64,000 nt of DNA from Acidimicrobiales bacterium (GTDB lineage: Bacteria; Actinomycetota; Acidimicrobiia; Acidimicrobiales; Bog-793). Position numbers and translations under genes: made by a program. A model generated the notes under the pieces. It was not told the origin of the DNA, did not search any database, and was given only the letters and a program-made list of their open reading frames with translations. The stretch spans positions 1 through 64,000 of the forward strand of contig DATLTN010000053.1 of NCBI GenBank assembly GCA_035533595.1. The letters are read 5' to 3'. Shown here piece by piece: positions 50,568 to 58,961 of the stretch; the stretch's first letter is position 1, and the number at the start of each line of letters is the position of its first letter.

Positions 50568-51731
50568 TCACGGCTCGCCGAAGCAGCGGACCGCGTTGTC
50601 CCACATCAGCTTGCGCATCGCGGGGCCCGCGATGCCCTGCTCCTGCCAGCCGAGGACGATCGAGGTCGACTCCGGGAAGCGGGATTCGGCGTGCGGGTAG
50701 TCGGTGCCGAGCATTAGCACGTCTTCGCCCAGCTGGTCGATGACGTGCTTGGCCATCTCGGGGCCCTCGTGCATCTCGATGCTCGCGAAGAAGCGACCGC
50801 TCGTCAGGTACTCGCTGGGCTTCATCTTCAGCTGCTCGTTCACGTAGCCGACGTAGATCATCTGGTCGTCGAGGCGCTTGCTCCAGAAGGGGAGCCAACC
50901 GAAGCCGGACTCGAGGATCGCGAAGTTGAGGTTCGGGTAGCGGTCCATCATCCCCGAGCCCGTCACGGCGGCGACGAAGCGCATCGCCGCCCACGGGTGG
51001 CTCGCGCTGCGGCCGATGAAGGGGCTCTCCCACAGGTCCCGGTAGCCCGGGTAGCCCGTCGCGAAGCTGTGGTGCACGACGGCGAGGCCTGCCTCCTCGG
51101 CGGCCTTCCACAGCGGCTCCATGTCGGGGTGGTCGATCGGGTAGTCGAGCGGCATGTGCGGCTGGATCGCCACCGCCCAGGGCGCGTCGCCCCACTTCTC
51201 GATCTCTTCGACTGACTCCTTAATGGAGCGGGCGGTGACGACGATCATCGTCTTCAGGCGGTTCGGGTACTGGCCGCACATGTCGTTCAGGCAGCGGTGG
51301 TTGGCGCGGATGAACTCCATCTCGACCTCAGGGTTCTCCGCGTTGTTTGCCCCGTTGCCGACCATCATGTGGACGTCGACACCCTCCTCGTCCATGTCCT
51401 TGATGCGGATGTCCGCCCACTCGTTGCCGCCGAAGCTCGGGAAGCGCGAGCCCATGAAGGTCTGGAAATGGCGCTCCTGCTCGCGGGGCTCGCCCTCGCC
51501 GAGGACGCGCGGCTTGCTGCCACCCCATCCACCGACGGTGCGGCTGAAGCTGTAGCGGTGCCGGAATGGCGCCTCGAAGACCTCACCGGCGTGGCCAATC
51601 TTCACCTCACGGAGGTGGCCGTCGAGGTCGGGCACGAGCTCGCGCACCCGCGGTGAGAGGTACGGCTCGAGCTGCTCGGCCGGAAGCGAGCAGTGGGTGT
51701 CCGCGTCGAAGACCTTGAAACCGTCCTTCAT
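50568..51731 (-). CDS. Amidohydrolase-2 family metal-dependent hydrolase or decarboxylase
   Basis: A 387-residue TIM-barrel protein of the amidohydrolase-related group (Pfam Amidohydro_2 type). Metal and active-site motifs: VFDADTH near 7-13, VVHHSFATGYPG near 217-228, and MLGTDYPHAESRFPE near 335-349. This group holds ACMSD, gamma-resorcylate and other non-oxidative aromatic decarboxylases and some lactonases. It is adjacent to and co-directional with the class II aldolase gene (108-nt gap). The AGGAAAG ribosome-binding site lies upstream of the ATG. Confidence 0.87.
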   Translation of the reverse strand: MKDGFKVFDADTHCSLPAEQLEPYLSPRVRELVPDLDGHLREVKIGHAGEVFEAPFRHRYSFSRTVGGWGGSKPRVLGEGEPREQERHFQTFMGSRFPSFGGNEWADIRIKDMDEEGVDVHMMVGNGANNAENPEVEMEFIRANHRCLNDMCGQYPNRLKTMIVVTARSIKESVEEIEKWGDAPWAVAIQPHMPLDYPIDHPDMEPLWKAAEEAGLAVVHHSFATGYPGYRDLWESPFIGRSASHPWAAMRFVAAVTGSGMMDRYPNLNFAILESGFGWLPFWSKRLDDQMIYVGYVNEQLKMKPSEYLTSGRFFASIEMHEGPEMAKHVIDQLGEDVLMLGTDYPHAESRFPESTSIVLGWQEQGIAGPAMRKLMWDNAVRCFGEP

Positions 51732-52132
51732 GGATCTTCCTTTCGCTCCGCCCGAGTACTGGCGGACTCTTCGAAGAGCTCGGTGTTGGGGTGATCGCCC
51801 CGGGGTCCACCACCCCGGTCGTCAACCTCCCGAAGGAGATCATCGTCAGTTCAACCACGCGAGGTGATGATTCGTGGAGATTCTAAATGAACTTGCCTAA
51901 CCGTGTGCGGTTCGTCGCTCCCGACTCGCCCAGGCTCTGCTTTGGGGCGGCGACGGCATGCCTGGTGAACCTCGAGTGGCGCCGCTGGAGGACCTGCGCG
52001 GCGCGGAGTCGACGTCGAGCGGTCGAGGCGTTGGACCTCGCTCAGCGGCTCGGGCGAGACGGGCAACGGCGGCGCCGCAAGCATCGCGGACACGCTGGCA
52101 GTTTTCGCTACGGGAACGACTCGAGCGACAGA
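51732..52132. other. Intergenic region without a recognised gene
   Basis: About 400 nt between the amidohydrolase start and the ThDP enzyme stop. Frames on both strands (for example a rightward ATG at 51887 and leftward frames ending near 51851) are Arg-rich and show no family pattern. A short palindromic patch GGGGTCCACCACCCC lies near 51803. The amidohydrolase promoter should be within the first 100 nt. Nothing else was seen. Confidence 0.5.
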
Positions 52133-53749
52133 TCAAAACTGCGCGAGGTACTGCGCGGGGTCGATCTGGGCCTCGATGATGAGGGGGCGCGTCAGCCCCC
52201 CGAGGTCGCCGAGGACCTTCTCGAGGTCGCCCTCGGAGTCGACCCGCACGCCGTCGCAGGCGAGGCCACCCGCGAGCGCGACGAGGTCCATCTCCTCGAG
52301 CTGGGTCGCGGTGCTCGGGTAGCCGATCGCCATCTGCTTCAGCTCGATGCGGTTGAGGCTCCCGTCCGTGAAGACCACGCAGACGAGGCCGAGGCCGAGG
52401 CGGGCGGCGAGGCGCAGCTCGGTGGCCGTCATCGCGAAGCCGCCGTCGCCGATCATCGCCACGACCTGGTGCCCGGGCACCGTCATCGCCGCCGCGATCG
52501 CGGCCGGGAGGCCGAAGCCCATCGCCGAGAGGCCGTTCGACATGAGCACCGAACGCGGCCGCTCGGTGCGCCAACCCTGCGCGACGAGGAACTTGTGCGA
52601 GCCGACGTCGGTCGTGACCACGGTGTCGGCCGGCAGGGCGGACTGCACGAGGTCGACGACGTCGCTCGGGTTGAGGCGACCACTGGTGCGCCCCGCGTAG
52701 TACGCGGCCCGCAGGCGCTCGCGGTGCGCCGCTACCTCCCCGTCGCTCCAGCGCGGCTCGCCGCGCCAACCCGCCGTCAACCAGTCGAGCACCGCGGCGA
52801 TGTCGCCGGTCACCTCGCAGGGGGCGGCGTAGATCTGATCGGTGTTCGGGGTCGAGTCGAGGTGCAGCACCGGCGCCTTGAAGGTCCAGGGCTTCACGAG
52901 CTCGACCGGGTCGAAGCCGACGGCCACGATCAGGTCGGCACCGTCCATGAACTCCTTCACGACCTTGTTGCAGGCGACGTCGCTGACGCCAGCGAAGAGC
53001 GGGTGGCTCTCGGGAAAGACGCCCTTGGCCATCGGCGCGACCACGACGGGCGCGCCGAGCGCCTCGGCGAAGGCGACGAGCGACGCGGACGCCTCGGCGC
53101 GGGCTGCGGAGATGCCGGCGAGCACGATCGGGCGGCGCGCCCCTCCGAGGAGCTCGAGGGGGCCTGCCGCGCCTGCGGCGCGCTCGACGACGACCGTCGC
53201 CTGGCGCTCACGTCCGAGGGGGACCGCCAGCACCTCGCCGTCGAGGGCGGTGGCCGTCAGGGAGTCGTTCGGGCAGGTGAGGTGGACGGCGCCCGGCCGC
53301 TCGGCCGTCGCGGTGCGGATCGCCTTGCGGATCACCGTCGCCGCCGAGCGCGGCTCGAGACGCCCCGACCACTTCGTGATCGGCGAGAAGAGCAGTTTGT
53401 GATCGACGACCTGGTGGGTGAAGAACTGCTCACTGCCGCTCTCGATCTGACCGGAGAGGGCGAGCATCGGGACGCGGTCGAGCTGCGCGGCGGCGACCCC
53501 GTTCACGAGCGCCGTCGAGCCCGGCCCGAGCGTTGAGAAGGCGACGCCGAGGGAGCCGGTGAGCGCGGCCTGACCCTCGGCCATGAAGGCCGCTGTCCCC
53601 TCTCGGCGGGCGAGCACGACGTCGATCCCCTGCCGGCGCGCCTGTTCCATGAGCTCGATGGTCGGGTCCCCGGGGTAACCGAACATCGTCGTCACCCCCG
53701 CCGTCACGAGCGAGCGTGCGAGGACCTCAGCGCAGTTCTCGTCGGTCAC
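52133..53749 (-). CDS. Thiamine-diphosphate-dependent enzyme (acetolactate synthase-like)
   Basis: A 538-residue enzyme of the acetolactate synthase/benzoylformate decarboxylase superfamily. The activating glutamate is Glu50 (ARREGTAAFMAEG), and the ThDP-binding motif starts GDGGFAM near 431 and ends in Asn (TDGSLN). The central domain lacks an obvious FAD-specific signature. Glu50 and the EGTAAF context are shared with oxalyl-CoA decarboxylase, sulfoacetaldehyde acetyltransferase and similar proteins, so the reaction is open: decarboxylation or carboligation of a 2-oxo acid. GTG start with GGGGAGG upstream. Divergent from the dehydrogenase gene. Confidence 0.85.
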   Translation of the reverse strand: MTDENCAEVLARSLVTAGVTTMFGYPGDPTIELMEQARRQGIDVVLARREGTAAFMAEGQAALTGSLGVAFSTLGPGSTALVNGVAAAQLDRVPMLALSGQIESGSEQFFTHQVVDHKLLFSPITKWSGRLEPRSAATVIRKAIRTATAERPGAVHLTCPNDSLTATALDGEVLAVPLGRERQATVVVERAAGAAGPLELLGGARRPIVLAGISAARAEASASLVAFAEALGAPVVVAPMAKGVFPESHPLFAGVSDVACNKVVKEFMDGADLIVAVGFDPVELVKPWTFKAPVLHLDSTPNTDQIYAAPCEVTGDIAAVLDWLTAGWRGEPRWSDGEVAAHRERLRAAYYAGRTSGRLNPSDVVDLVQSALPADTVVTTDVGSHKFLVAQGWRTERPRSVLMSNGLSAMGFGLPAAIAAAMTVPGHQVVAMIGDGGFAMTATELRLAARLGLGLVCVVFTDGSLNRIELKQMAIGYPSTATQLEEMDLVALAGGLACDGVRVDSEGDLEKVLGDLGGLTRPLIIEAQIDPAQYLAQF

Positions 53750-53901
53750 GTGTTTCCTCCCCGCTGGCGGACACGCTCGCGACGGTTCGGGTCGTAGCCT
53801 GCGCAGTACGGCCAGCCTACCGAGGCGTTCCAAAGCGGCACCGGCTCGCACGTGACCACCGTCACGGGGCACGATCTCCCCCGAGGCCAGGGGGGAGACC
53901 G

Positions 53902-54984
53902 GTGAGCGTCTGCATCGTCGTCGAGGAAGACCCGATCCTGCGCACGGTGCCGGTGATCCTCGACCCGGCGACGAGCGCCGAGCACGAGGCCGCGGTCGTC
54001 GAGTGGTACCGCCACGACGTGCGCGACTTCCTCGCCTGGCGCGACGGCCTGCGGGCGCGCCTGTCGGGCCTGTTCCCCGCCGAGGTGCTCTTCGCCTTGG
54101 GGCAGGAGGACTTCGCAGAAAAGGTCCCCCGCGCCGACGCCATCGTCGTCGAGAGCCTCCTCGTCGGGGAAGCCGAGCTCGCCGTCGCGCCGCGGCTGCG
54201 GGCGGTCCTCAAGTTCGGCGCGCTGCCGAGCAACGTCGACCTCGTCGCCTGCCAGCGCGCCGGCGTGCGCGTCGAGGTGCAGCGCCGTCACGTGAACGTC
54301 GCTGTCGCCGAGCACGCGATGGCGTTCATGCTCGCCCTCGCGAAGCGACTCCCCGAGGTCGGTGGGGTGGTCACCGCCGCGGGCCTCGTCGCGGCGGGCT
54401 TCGACCCGACGCCCTTTGACCGCCGCTACACCGGCAACTCGAACTTCGCCCGCATCCCCGGCCTCGGCACCCTCGCCGGCGCCACCCTCGCGATCGTCGG
54501 CCTCGGCGAGATCGGCCGCGAGATCGCCCGCCGGGCGGCGGCCTTCGAGATGCGGGTGCGCTACTTCCAGCGCCACCGCGTGGAGGCCGTCGAGGAGTGG
54601 GCGTTGCACGCGAGCTACGGCTCGCTCGAGGAGATCCTCCCGACGGCGGACTACGTCTCGCTGAACCTCCCCCTCACGCCTGCGACGCGCGGCTTCATCG
54701 GCGCCCGCGCGCTCGCGTCGATGAAGCCGGGCGCGGTCCTCGTGAACGTGGCGCGGGCCGAACTCGTCGACCGCGTCGCCCTGCTCGAGGCGCTCGACTC
54801 CGGCCACCTCGGGGGCTTCGCCCTCGACGTCGGCTACGAGGAGCCGGCTGCCCCCGACGATGCCCTGCTCGGCCGGCCGAACGTGCTGCTCACCCCGCAC
54901 TCGGCGGTCGGGAGCCGCTGGAACGGCATCCACGACATGGAGGAGATGTACGCGAAGCTCTGGCGCGCCCTCACCGGCGGCTGA
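53902..54984 (+). CDS. D-isomer-specific 2-hydroxyacid dehydrogenase family protein
   Basis: A 360-residue NAD(P)-dependent oxidoreductase of the D-2-hydroxyacid dehydrogenase family. The Rossmann motif is GLGEIGREIARRAAAF near 195-210. The catalytic region includes VNVARAELVD (active-site Arg), DVGYEEPAAP and LTPHSAVGS (active-site His). The N-terminal 95 residues are more divergent than usual. GTG start with GGGGAG 6 nt upstream. It may reduce the 2-oxo acid linked to the divergent ThDP enzyme. Confidence 0.87.
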   Translation: MSVCIVVEEDPILRTVPVILDPATSAEHEAAVVEWYRHDVRDFLAWRDGLRARLSGLFPAEVLFALGQEDFAEKVPRADAIVVESLLVGEAELAVAPRLRAVLKFGALPSNVDLVACQRAGVRVEVQRRHVNVAVAEHAMAFMLALAKRLPEVGGVVTAAGLVAAGFDPTPFDRRYTGNSNFARIPGLGTLAGATLAIVGLGEIGREIARRAAAFEMRVRYFQRHRVEAVEEWALHASYGSLEEILPTADYVSLNLPLTPATRGFIGARALASMKPGAVLVNVARAELVDRVALLEALDSGHLGGFALDVGYEEPAAPDDALLGRPNVLLTPHSAVGSRWNGIHDMEEMYAKLWRALTGG

Positions 54985-55011
54985 AGCCGGGCGCGCCCGC
55001 GGGCGGGGCGC

Positions 55012-55656
55012 TCAGCTCCTCGCCGCGGGCGCCGGAGCCACCTTCGCGTGCTCGTTGATCGCGAAGGGGAAGTGACAGGCCACGGAGTGCCCCTCCCCCA
55101 CGTCGGTGAGCGCGGGCGTCACCTCGGCGCAGACCGGCGCGGCGAGCGGGCAGCGGGTCCGGAAGCGGCAGCCGCTCGGCGGGTCGAGCGGTGAGGGGGG
55201 CTCCCCCTGCAGCCGGATGCGGCCGACGGTCGTCGGTATCCCCGGCCGCGGCGGGATCGCCGAGAGGAGCGCTGCGGTGTAGGGGTGCGCGGAGCGTTCG
55301 AACATCGTCGCGGTCGGCGCGACCTCGCAGAGCCGCCCGAGGTACATCGTCCCCACCCGCTGGGAGAGCGTCTTCACGACCATCAGGTCGTGCGCGATCA
55401 ACAGGTAGGTGAGATGCAGCCGCTCCCGCAGCTCCGCGAGCAGGTTGAGGATCTGCGCCTGGATCGAGACATCGAGCGCCGTCACCGGCTCGTCGCAGAT
55501 CACGATGGCCGGCGAGGCGACGAGGACCCGCGCGATCGCGACCCGCTGGCACTGCCCACCGGAGAGCTCGCGGGGGAAGCGGTTGCCGTGACGCAGCATG
55601 TCGAGGCCGCCGAGGTCGAGCATCTCGGCCACCATCTGGTGGCACTGCGTGAATGG
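55012..55656 (-). pseudogene. 5'-truncated oligopeptide/dipeptide ABC transporter ATPase (DppF/OppF-like)
   Basis: Only the C-terminal two thirds remain. The signature LSGGQCQRVAIARVL, Walker B VICDEPVTALDVS, the H-loop AHD and the oligopeptide-type tail (CRFRTRCPLAAPVC) are intact. The Walker A motif and everything before it are missing. The frame is closed by TGA at 55657-55659, right where similarity ends (VAEMLDLGGLDML). No permease or binding-protein gene of such a system is nearby. It cannot bind ATP normally. Next to the break, GGCACT occurs twice (55641-55646, 55683-55688) and GCGTGAA twice, possible traces of the deletion. Confidence 0.8.
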
Positions 55657-55760
55657 TCAGATATCGCGTGAAAGTTGTGACAGGCACTTCACGACTAGCG
55701 CGCGGACGCTTCACCCACATGTCGCGGTCCGGACGCGCGCATCTTTGTCGAAAGGCTCGT

Positions 55761-56291
55761 TCAGACGGACTCGATCTGCTCCAGTCCGTCGAAGCCGAGG
55801 GCCTTGATGAAGCGCGCGGTCGCGGTGATGAAGCGCACCCGCCCGTTCGGCCCCGCGAAGTGCTGGTGGTTCACGTACGGCGGGATCCAGATGAAGTCGT
55901 CCGCTTTCCACTCGAGCTTCTTCGGCTCGTCCGCCCAGCTCCAGGTGTAGTCCACGTCGACGGTGAAGGAGGGGTCCCAGTGCAGGTCGTAGCCCTCCCC
56001 TTCGAGCACGTAGATCACCTCCTCGGAGAAGTGACGGTGCTTGCCGGAGTGCTCCCCGGGCTCGATCACCTGGATGTACATGTCGAGCGCGTACTCGGTC
56101 GTCCCCATGTGGTCGTTGATCAGGTGCTTGAGGCGGCCCTGCGGGCTGTCCTCCCACTCCTGGTCCTCCGGGCGCACGATGCTCTGCAACGACGGGCGCT
56201 GCACCTTCATCAGCTCGGCCTCGGCGAGCGCCCGCTGATAGTGGACGCTCCCCTGGCGTCCGGTCCCGTCGAATCGATCCCCTTCTTTCAC
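55761..56291 (-). CDS. Cupin-domain protein 1
   Basis: A 176-residue single-cupin protein. Motif 1 is GEHSGKHRHFSEEVIYVLEG (about 86-105, with two His, Glu and Gly) and motif 2 is DDFIWIPPYVNHQHF (about 138-152). Cupins of this type are metal-dependent dioxygenases, decarboxylases or isomerases. GTG start with AAAGGG 6 nt upstream; an in-frame upward extension overlaps the neighbouring cupin gene and is unlikely. Forms a pair with cupin 2 just upstream on the same strand. Confidence 0.85.
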   Translation of the reverse strand: MKEGDRFDGTGRQGSVHYQRALAEAELMKVQRPSLQSIVRPEDQEWEDSPQGRLKHLINDHMGTTEYALDMYIQVIEPGEHSGKHRHFSEEVIYVLEGEGYDLHWDPSFTVDVDYTWSWADEPKKLEWKADDFIWIPPYVNHQHFAGPNGRVRFITATARFIKALGFDGLEQIESV

Positions 56292-56353
56292 GGCATTCCC
56301 TTTCGCGAGTCCTTCCGGGCTGCCCGGCCCCCTGATCGCTGCGTCGGTGGCGA

Positions 56354-56974
56354 TCAGCCGCCCGAGTAGCCGTGGTCCACGGGCCCGCCCTGGTCGATCA
56401 CTTCCTGGGGCAGCCAGTCCTCGAAACCGGGGAGCGGCTCCTTCGGGGCGCGCTCGACGAAGCCCTGGAAGCCGAGGTTGGCGAAGAGGTACACCGGCTT
56501 GGACTTCATGATCAGCATCTTCGCCGGGTTGGCGTCGTCGGCGTTGAAGTGCTGGTGCACGCAGCCCGGCTCGACGATGCACACGTCGCCCGCCTGCCAG
56601 GGGTACTTCTTCCCGTCGTGGACGTCGTAGCCGTCGCCCTCGAGGATGTAGAAGGCCGCGGTGTTCATGTGGCCGTGCTTCTGGCTCTTCGCGCCCGGCG
56701 CGAGCAGCTCGAAGTGGCAGTGGAAGAGCTGGGTGAAGTCGACCGAGTCCGGGTCGATGAGGGTCTTGCCGTACATCTGGGGGCCGCCGGCCCAGGGTTT
56801 GCTGCTCGCCGGGATGACGCGCGGCGCGTCGATCAGCTTCTTGTAGATGTCGGAGTACTTGCCCGAGAGCTCCCGGACGAAGGTCCGCTGCCGCTCGGGG
56901 GTGCTCGCTGCCGCCCGCGCGACGTCGAGGAGCTCCTGTGCCGGAATCACCTTTTCTTCGTAGGCACTGGTCAT
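56354..56974 (-). CDS. Cupin-domain protein 2
   Basis: A 206-residue single-cupin protein. Motif 1 is KHGHMNTAAFYILEGDG (about 98-114), with His and Glu ligands; motif 2 is GDVCIVEPGCVHQHFN (about 128-143). Sequence beyond the cupin fold differs from cupin 1, so they are distant paralogues rather than a recent duplication. The two could form a hetero-oligomer or carry out successive steps. Possible roles are ring cleavage or decarboxylation in the surrounding catabolic set. Confidence 0.85.
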   Translation of the reverse strand: MTSAYEEKVIPAQELLDVARAAASTPERQRTFVRELSGKYSDIYKKLIDAPRVIPASSKPWAGGPQMYGKTLIDPDSVDFTQLFHCHFELLAPGAKSQKHGHMNTAAFYILEGDGYDVHDGKKYPWQAGDVCIVEPGCVHQHFNADDANPAKMLIMKSKPVYLFANLGFQGFVERAPKEPLPGFEDWLPQEVIDQGGPVDHGYSGG

Positions 56975-57345
56975 CCGCGCCTCGCTTTCCTCGATTGGAT
57001 CTCCAGGACCGAGGCGCTACGAGCGGGCGTCGGGGCTCCTCCGCACCCGCTCGTTGCGGGGCGGCCGGGGCCGGGTAGCTCGCGCGTCGTGCCAGCGTCG
57101 AGCCACCTTACCCCTTCGCTTGAGAAACTCCATGGAGTGGGTGAGGAGCGGTTTCGGGGTGTCCGCGACGCCGGCGCCGCAGGACTTTCGGTGGTTGCGC
57201 ATCCCCTTCCACCACGGAGGCCCGCACGGCTCGCTCAGCCTGTCACCGCAACGCCGCTCCCACTGGCCGCGTGAACCCGAATCCCACCGAACCCGACGGC
57301 CGGCACGCGGGATTCGGTCGCTGGACCAACCTCCACCAAGCGCGC
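56975..57345. other. Intergenic region between cupin and ABC transporter genes
   Basis: About 370 nt with no confident gene. A rightward ATG near 57132 opens MEWVRSGFGVSATPAPQDFR, continuing coherently for about 35 residues before turning Arg-rich; and a GTG at 57271 opens MNPNPTEPDGRHAGFGRWTN before running antisense to the ABC ATPase gene. Both could be beginnings of genes cut by rearrangement. The leftward promoter for the cupins must be in the first 100 nt. Confidence 0.4.
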
Positions 57346-58134
57346 TTACGGGGTACCGCCCTCGAGGGGCTCATCGGAGATCATGGGATCGACGCCGACC
57401 GATTCGGCGAGCAGGCCGTGCGTTCGCACCAGCTCGAGCATGTGTTTCGCATCGCCGGCCCGGAGCATGCGGCCCCCACCGATGAGGCACGCAGTGTCGG
57501 CCACACTGAGCGCCGCTTCCACGCTCTGCTCGACGATGACGATGGTGCGCCCTTCGCTTGCGAGCTGCGGGACCGTTTCGAAGAGCAGTTCATCCACGAG
57601 GTTTGGCGACAGGTTGGAGGTCGGCTCATCGAGCAAGAGCAGCGTCGGCTCGGTCATCAGCGCTCGGCCGAGCGCGAGCTGCTTCCGCTCGCCACCGCTC
57701 AGCTTGTGCCCAGAGGATCCACGCTTGGACTTCAGTTGCGGAAACCGCTCGAGACAGGCTTCGATGCGCTCGGCGGTCATGTGACGTGGGAGTAGGTAAC
57801 CTCCCATTCTCAGGTTTTCAATCACCGAAAGCCCCGGGAACACATCATTTAGCTGCGGAACATAACCCACGCCGCGCTGGGCGAGTATGTCTGCGCTGCA
57901 GCCGGTGACGTCTTCGCCCTGATGGAAAACCTTCCCCGCGAAGACGCGGGCGTCGCCCATGATCGCTTTCAAGATGGTGCTCTTGCCTGCGCCGTTCACC
58001 CCCACGACGGCGAGAATTTCACCAGCACCGGCCGAAAATTCGACCCCTACGACAACCGGCTCCCGATAGCCGGCCGCGATGCCAGCCACGTGCAGGCGCT
58101 CGGTTGAGGTGCCCTCGGACGATTCGGGTTTCAC
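57346..58134 (-). CDS. Branched-chain amino acid-type ABC transporter ATPase LivF
   Basis: A 262-residue ABC ATPase of the LivF type. Walker A is GVNGAGKST (near 44-52), the signature is LSGGERKQLALGRAL, Walker B LLLLDEPTSNLSPNL and the H-loop VEQSVEAA, with the Gln that replaces His in LivF proteins. GTG start overlaps the livG stop. Last gene of the system. Confidence 0.92.
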   Translation of the reverse strand: MKPESSEGTSTERLHVAGIAAGYREPVVVGVEFSAGAGEILAVVGVNGAGKSTILKAIMGDARVFAGKVFHQGEDVTGCSADILAQRGVGYVPQLNDVFPGLSVIENLRMGGYLLPRHMTAERIEACLERFPQLKSKRGSSGHKLSGGERKQLALGRALMTEPTLLLLDEPTSNLSPNLVDELLFETVPQLASEGRTIVIVEQSVEAALSVADTACLIGGGRMLRAGDAKHMLELVRTHGLLAESVGVDPMISDEPLEGGTP

Positions 58135-58961
58135 GACGGAGGCCCCGCCCGCCGTCCGAGATATGCCTGGCGAACGAGGTCGTTCTCGGCGACCTCGTCG
58201 AAGGAACCTTCGGCGATCGCCTCGCCATTCGCCATCACGATCACGACATCACAGACCTGTCGGATAAAGCCCATCTCGTGGCCAACAAGCACGACACATA
58301 CGCCGCTGGAGCGCAGCGTCGCCAGATCGTCGGCTAGTCGAGCCACCAGCCACGGGGCCATTCCGACGGTCGGTTCGTCGAGCAAGATGACGCTCGGCCG
58401 CGCCATCAGGACCCTGAGGTATTCAACGATCCTTCGCTGGCCGCCGCTCAGCTCACCGCACCGCCGCTCGGCCTGGTCGAGCATCCCGAACTCGGCAAGC
58501 AACCCGAGAGCTCGTTCCGTCGAGGCGCGCTCATGAGATCGCCACTTCCTTCGGGTGAGTAGCGCCGACACCAGGCCCTCGGCGCTCGGCGACTTGGTCC
58601 CAGCGATCACGTTCTCGAGCACGCTCAGTCGCGAAAAGATTCTGGCCGTCTGAAAGGTCCTAAGGAGGCCCAACTCAGAGCGTTGGTGCGGTCGCAGGTG
58701 GGTGATGTCCCTCTCCCCCAGCAGGACGCGCCCGCTGGCGGGGCGTTGCGCGCCCGCCAGCACCGCAATCAATGAGCTCTTCCCGGCGCCGTTCGGCCCG
58801 ATGATCCCCGTTACCGCGCCAGCGGCGGCGCGGACCGTTACGCCGTTGACGGCAACGACGCCGCCGTAGTGCACGACAATCTCTGTCCCCGACAGCGGTG
58901 TCCCCGGCGTCGCCCCTCCCTCCGTCAGGGAGGCCGAGCCCACACCAAGAATGCCGGTCAC
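58131..58961 (-). CDS. Branched-chain amino acid-type ABC transporter ATPase LivG
   Basis: A 276-residue ATPase of the LivG type. Walker A GPNGAGKSSLIAVLAG, signature LSGGQRRIVEYLRVLM, Walker B VILLDEPTVGMAPWL and H-loop VGHEMGF are all intact. An extra N-terminal 25 residues precede the domain. The ATG overlaps the livM stop. Confidence 0.92.
   Translation of the reverse strand: MTGILGVGSASLTEGGATPGTPLSGTEIVVHYGGVVAVNGVTVRAAAGAVTGIIGPNGAGKSSLIAVLAGAQRPASGRVLLGERDITHLRPHQRSELGLLRTFQTARIFSRLSVLENVIAGTKSPSAEGLVSALLTRRKWRSHERASTERALGLLAEFGMLDQAERRCGELSGGQRRIVEYLRVLMARPSVILLDEPTVGMAPWLVARLADDLATLRSSGVCVVLVGHEMGFIRQVCDVVIVMANGEAIAEGSFDEVAENDLVRQAYLGRRAGPPS

Noticed and set aside
51887-53536. 549-residue rightward frame over the ThDP gene
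   Set aside because: The opposite strand encodes a ThDP enzyme with Glu50 and the GDGG motif; this frame is a shadow.
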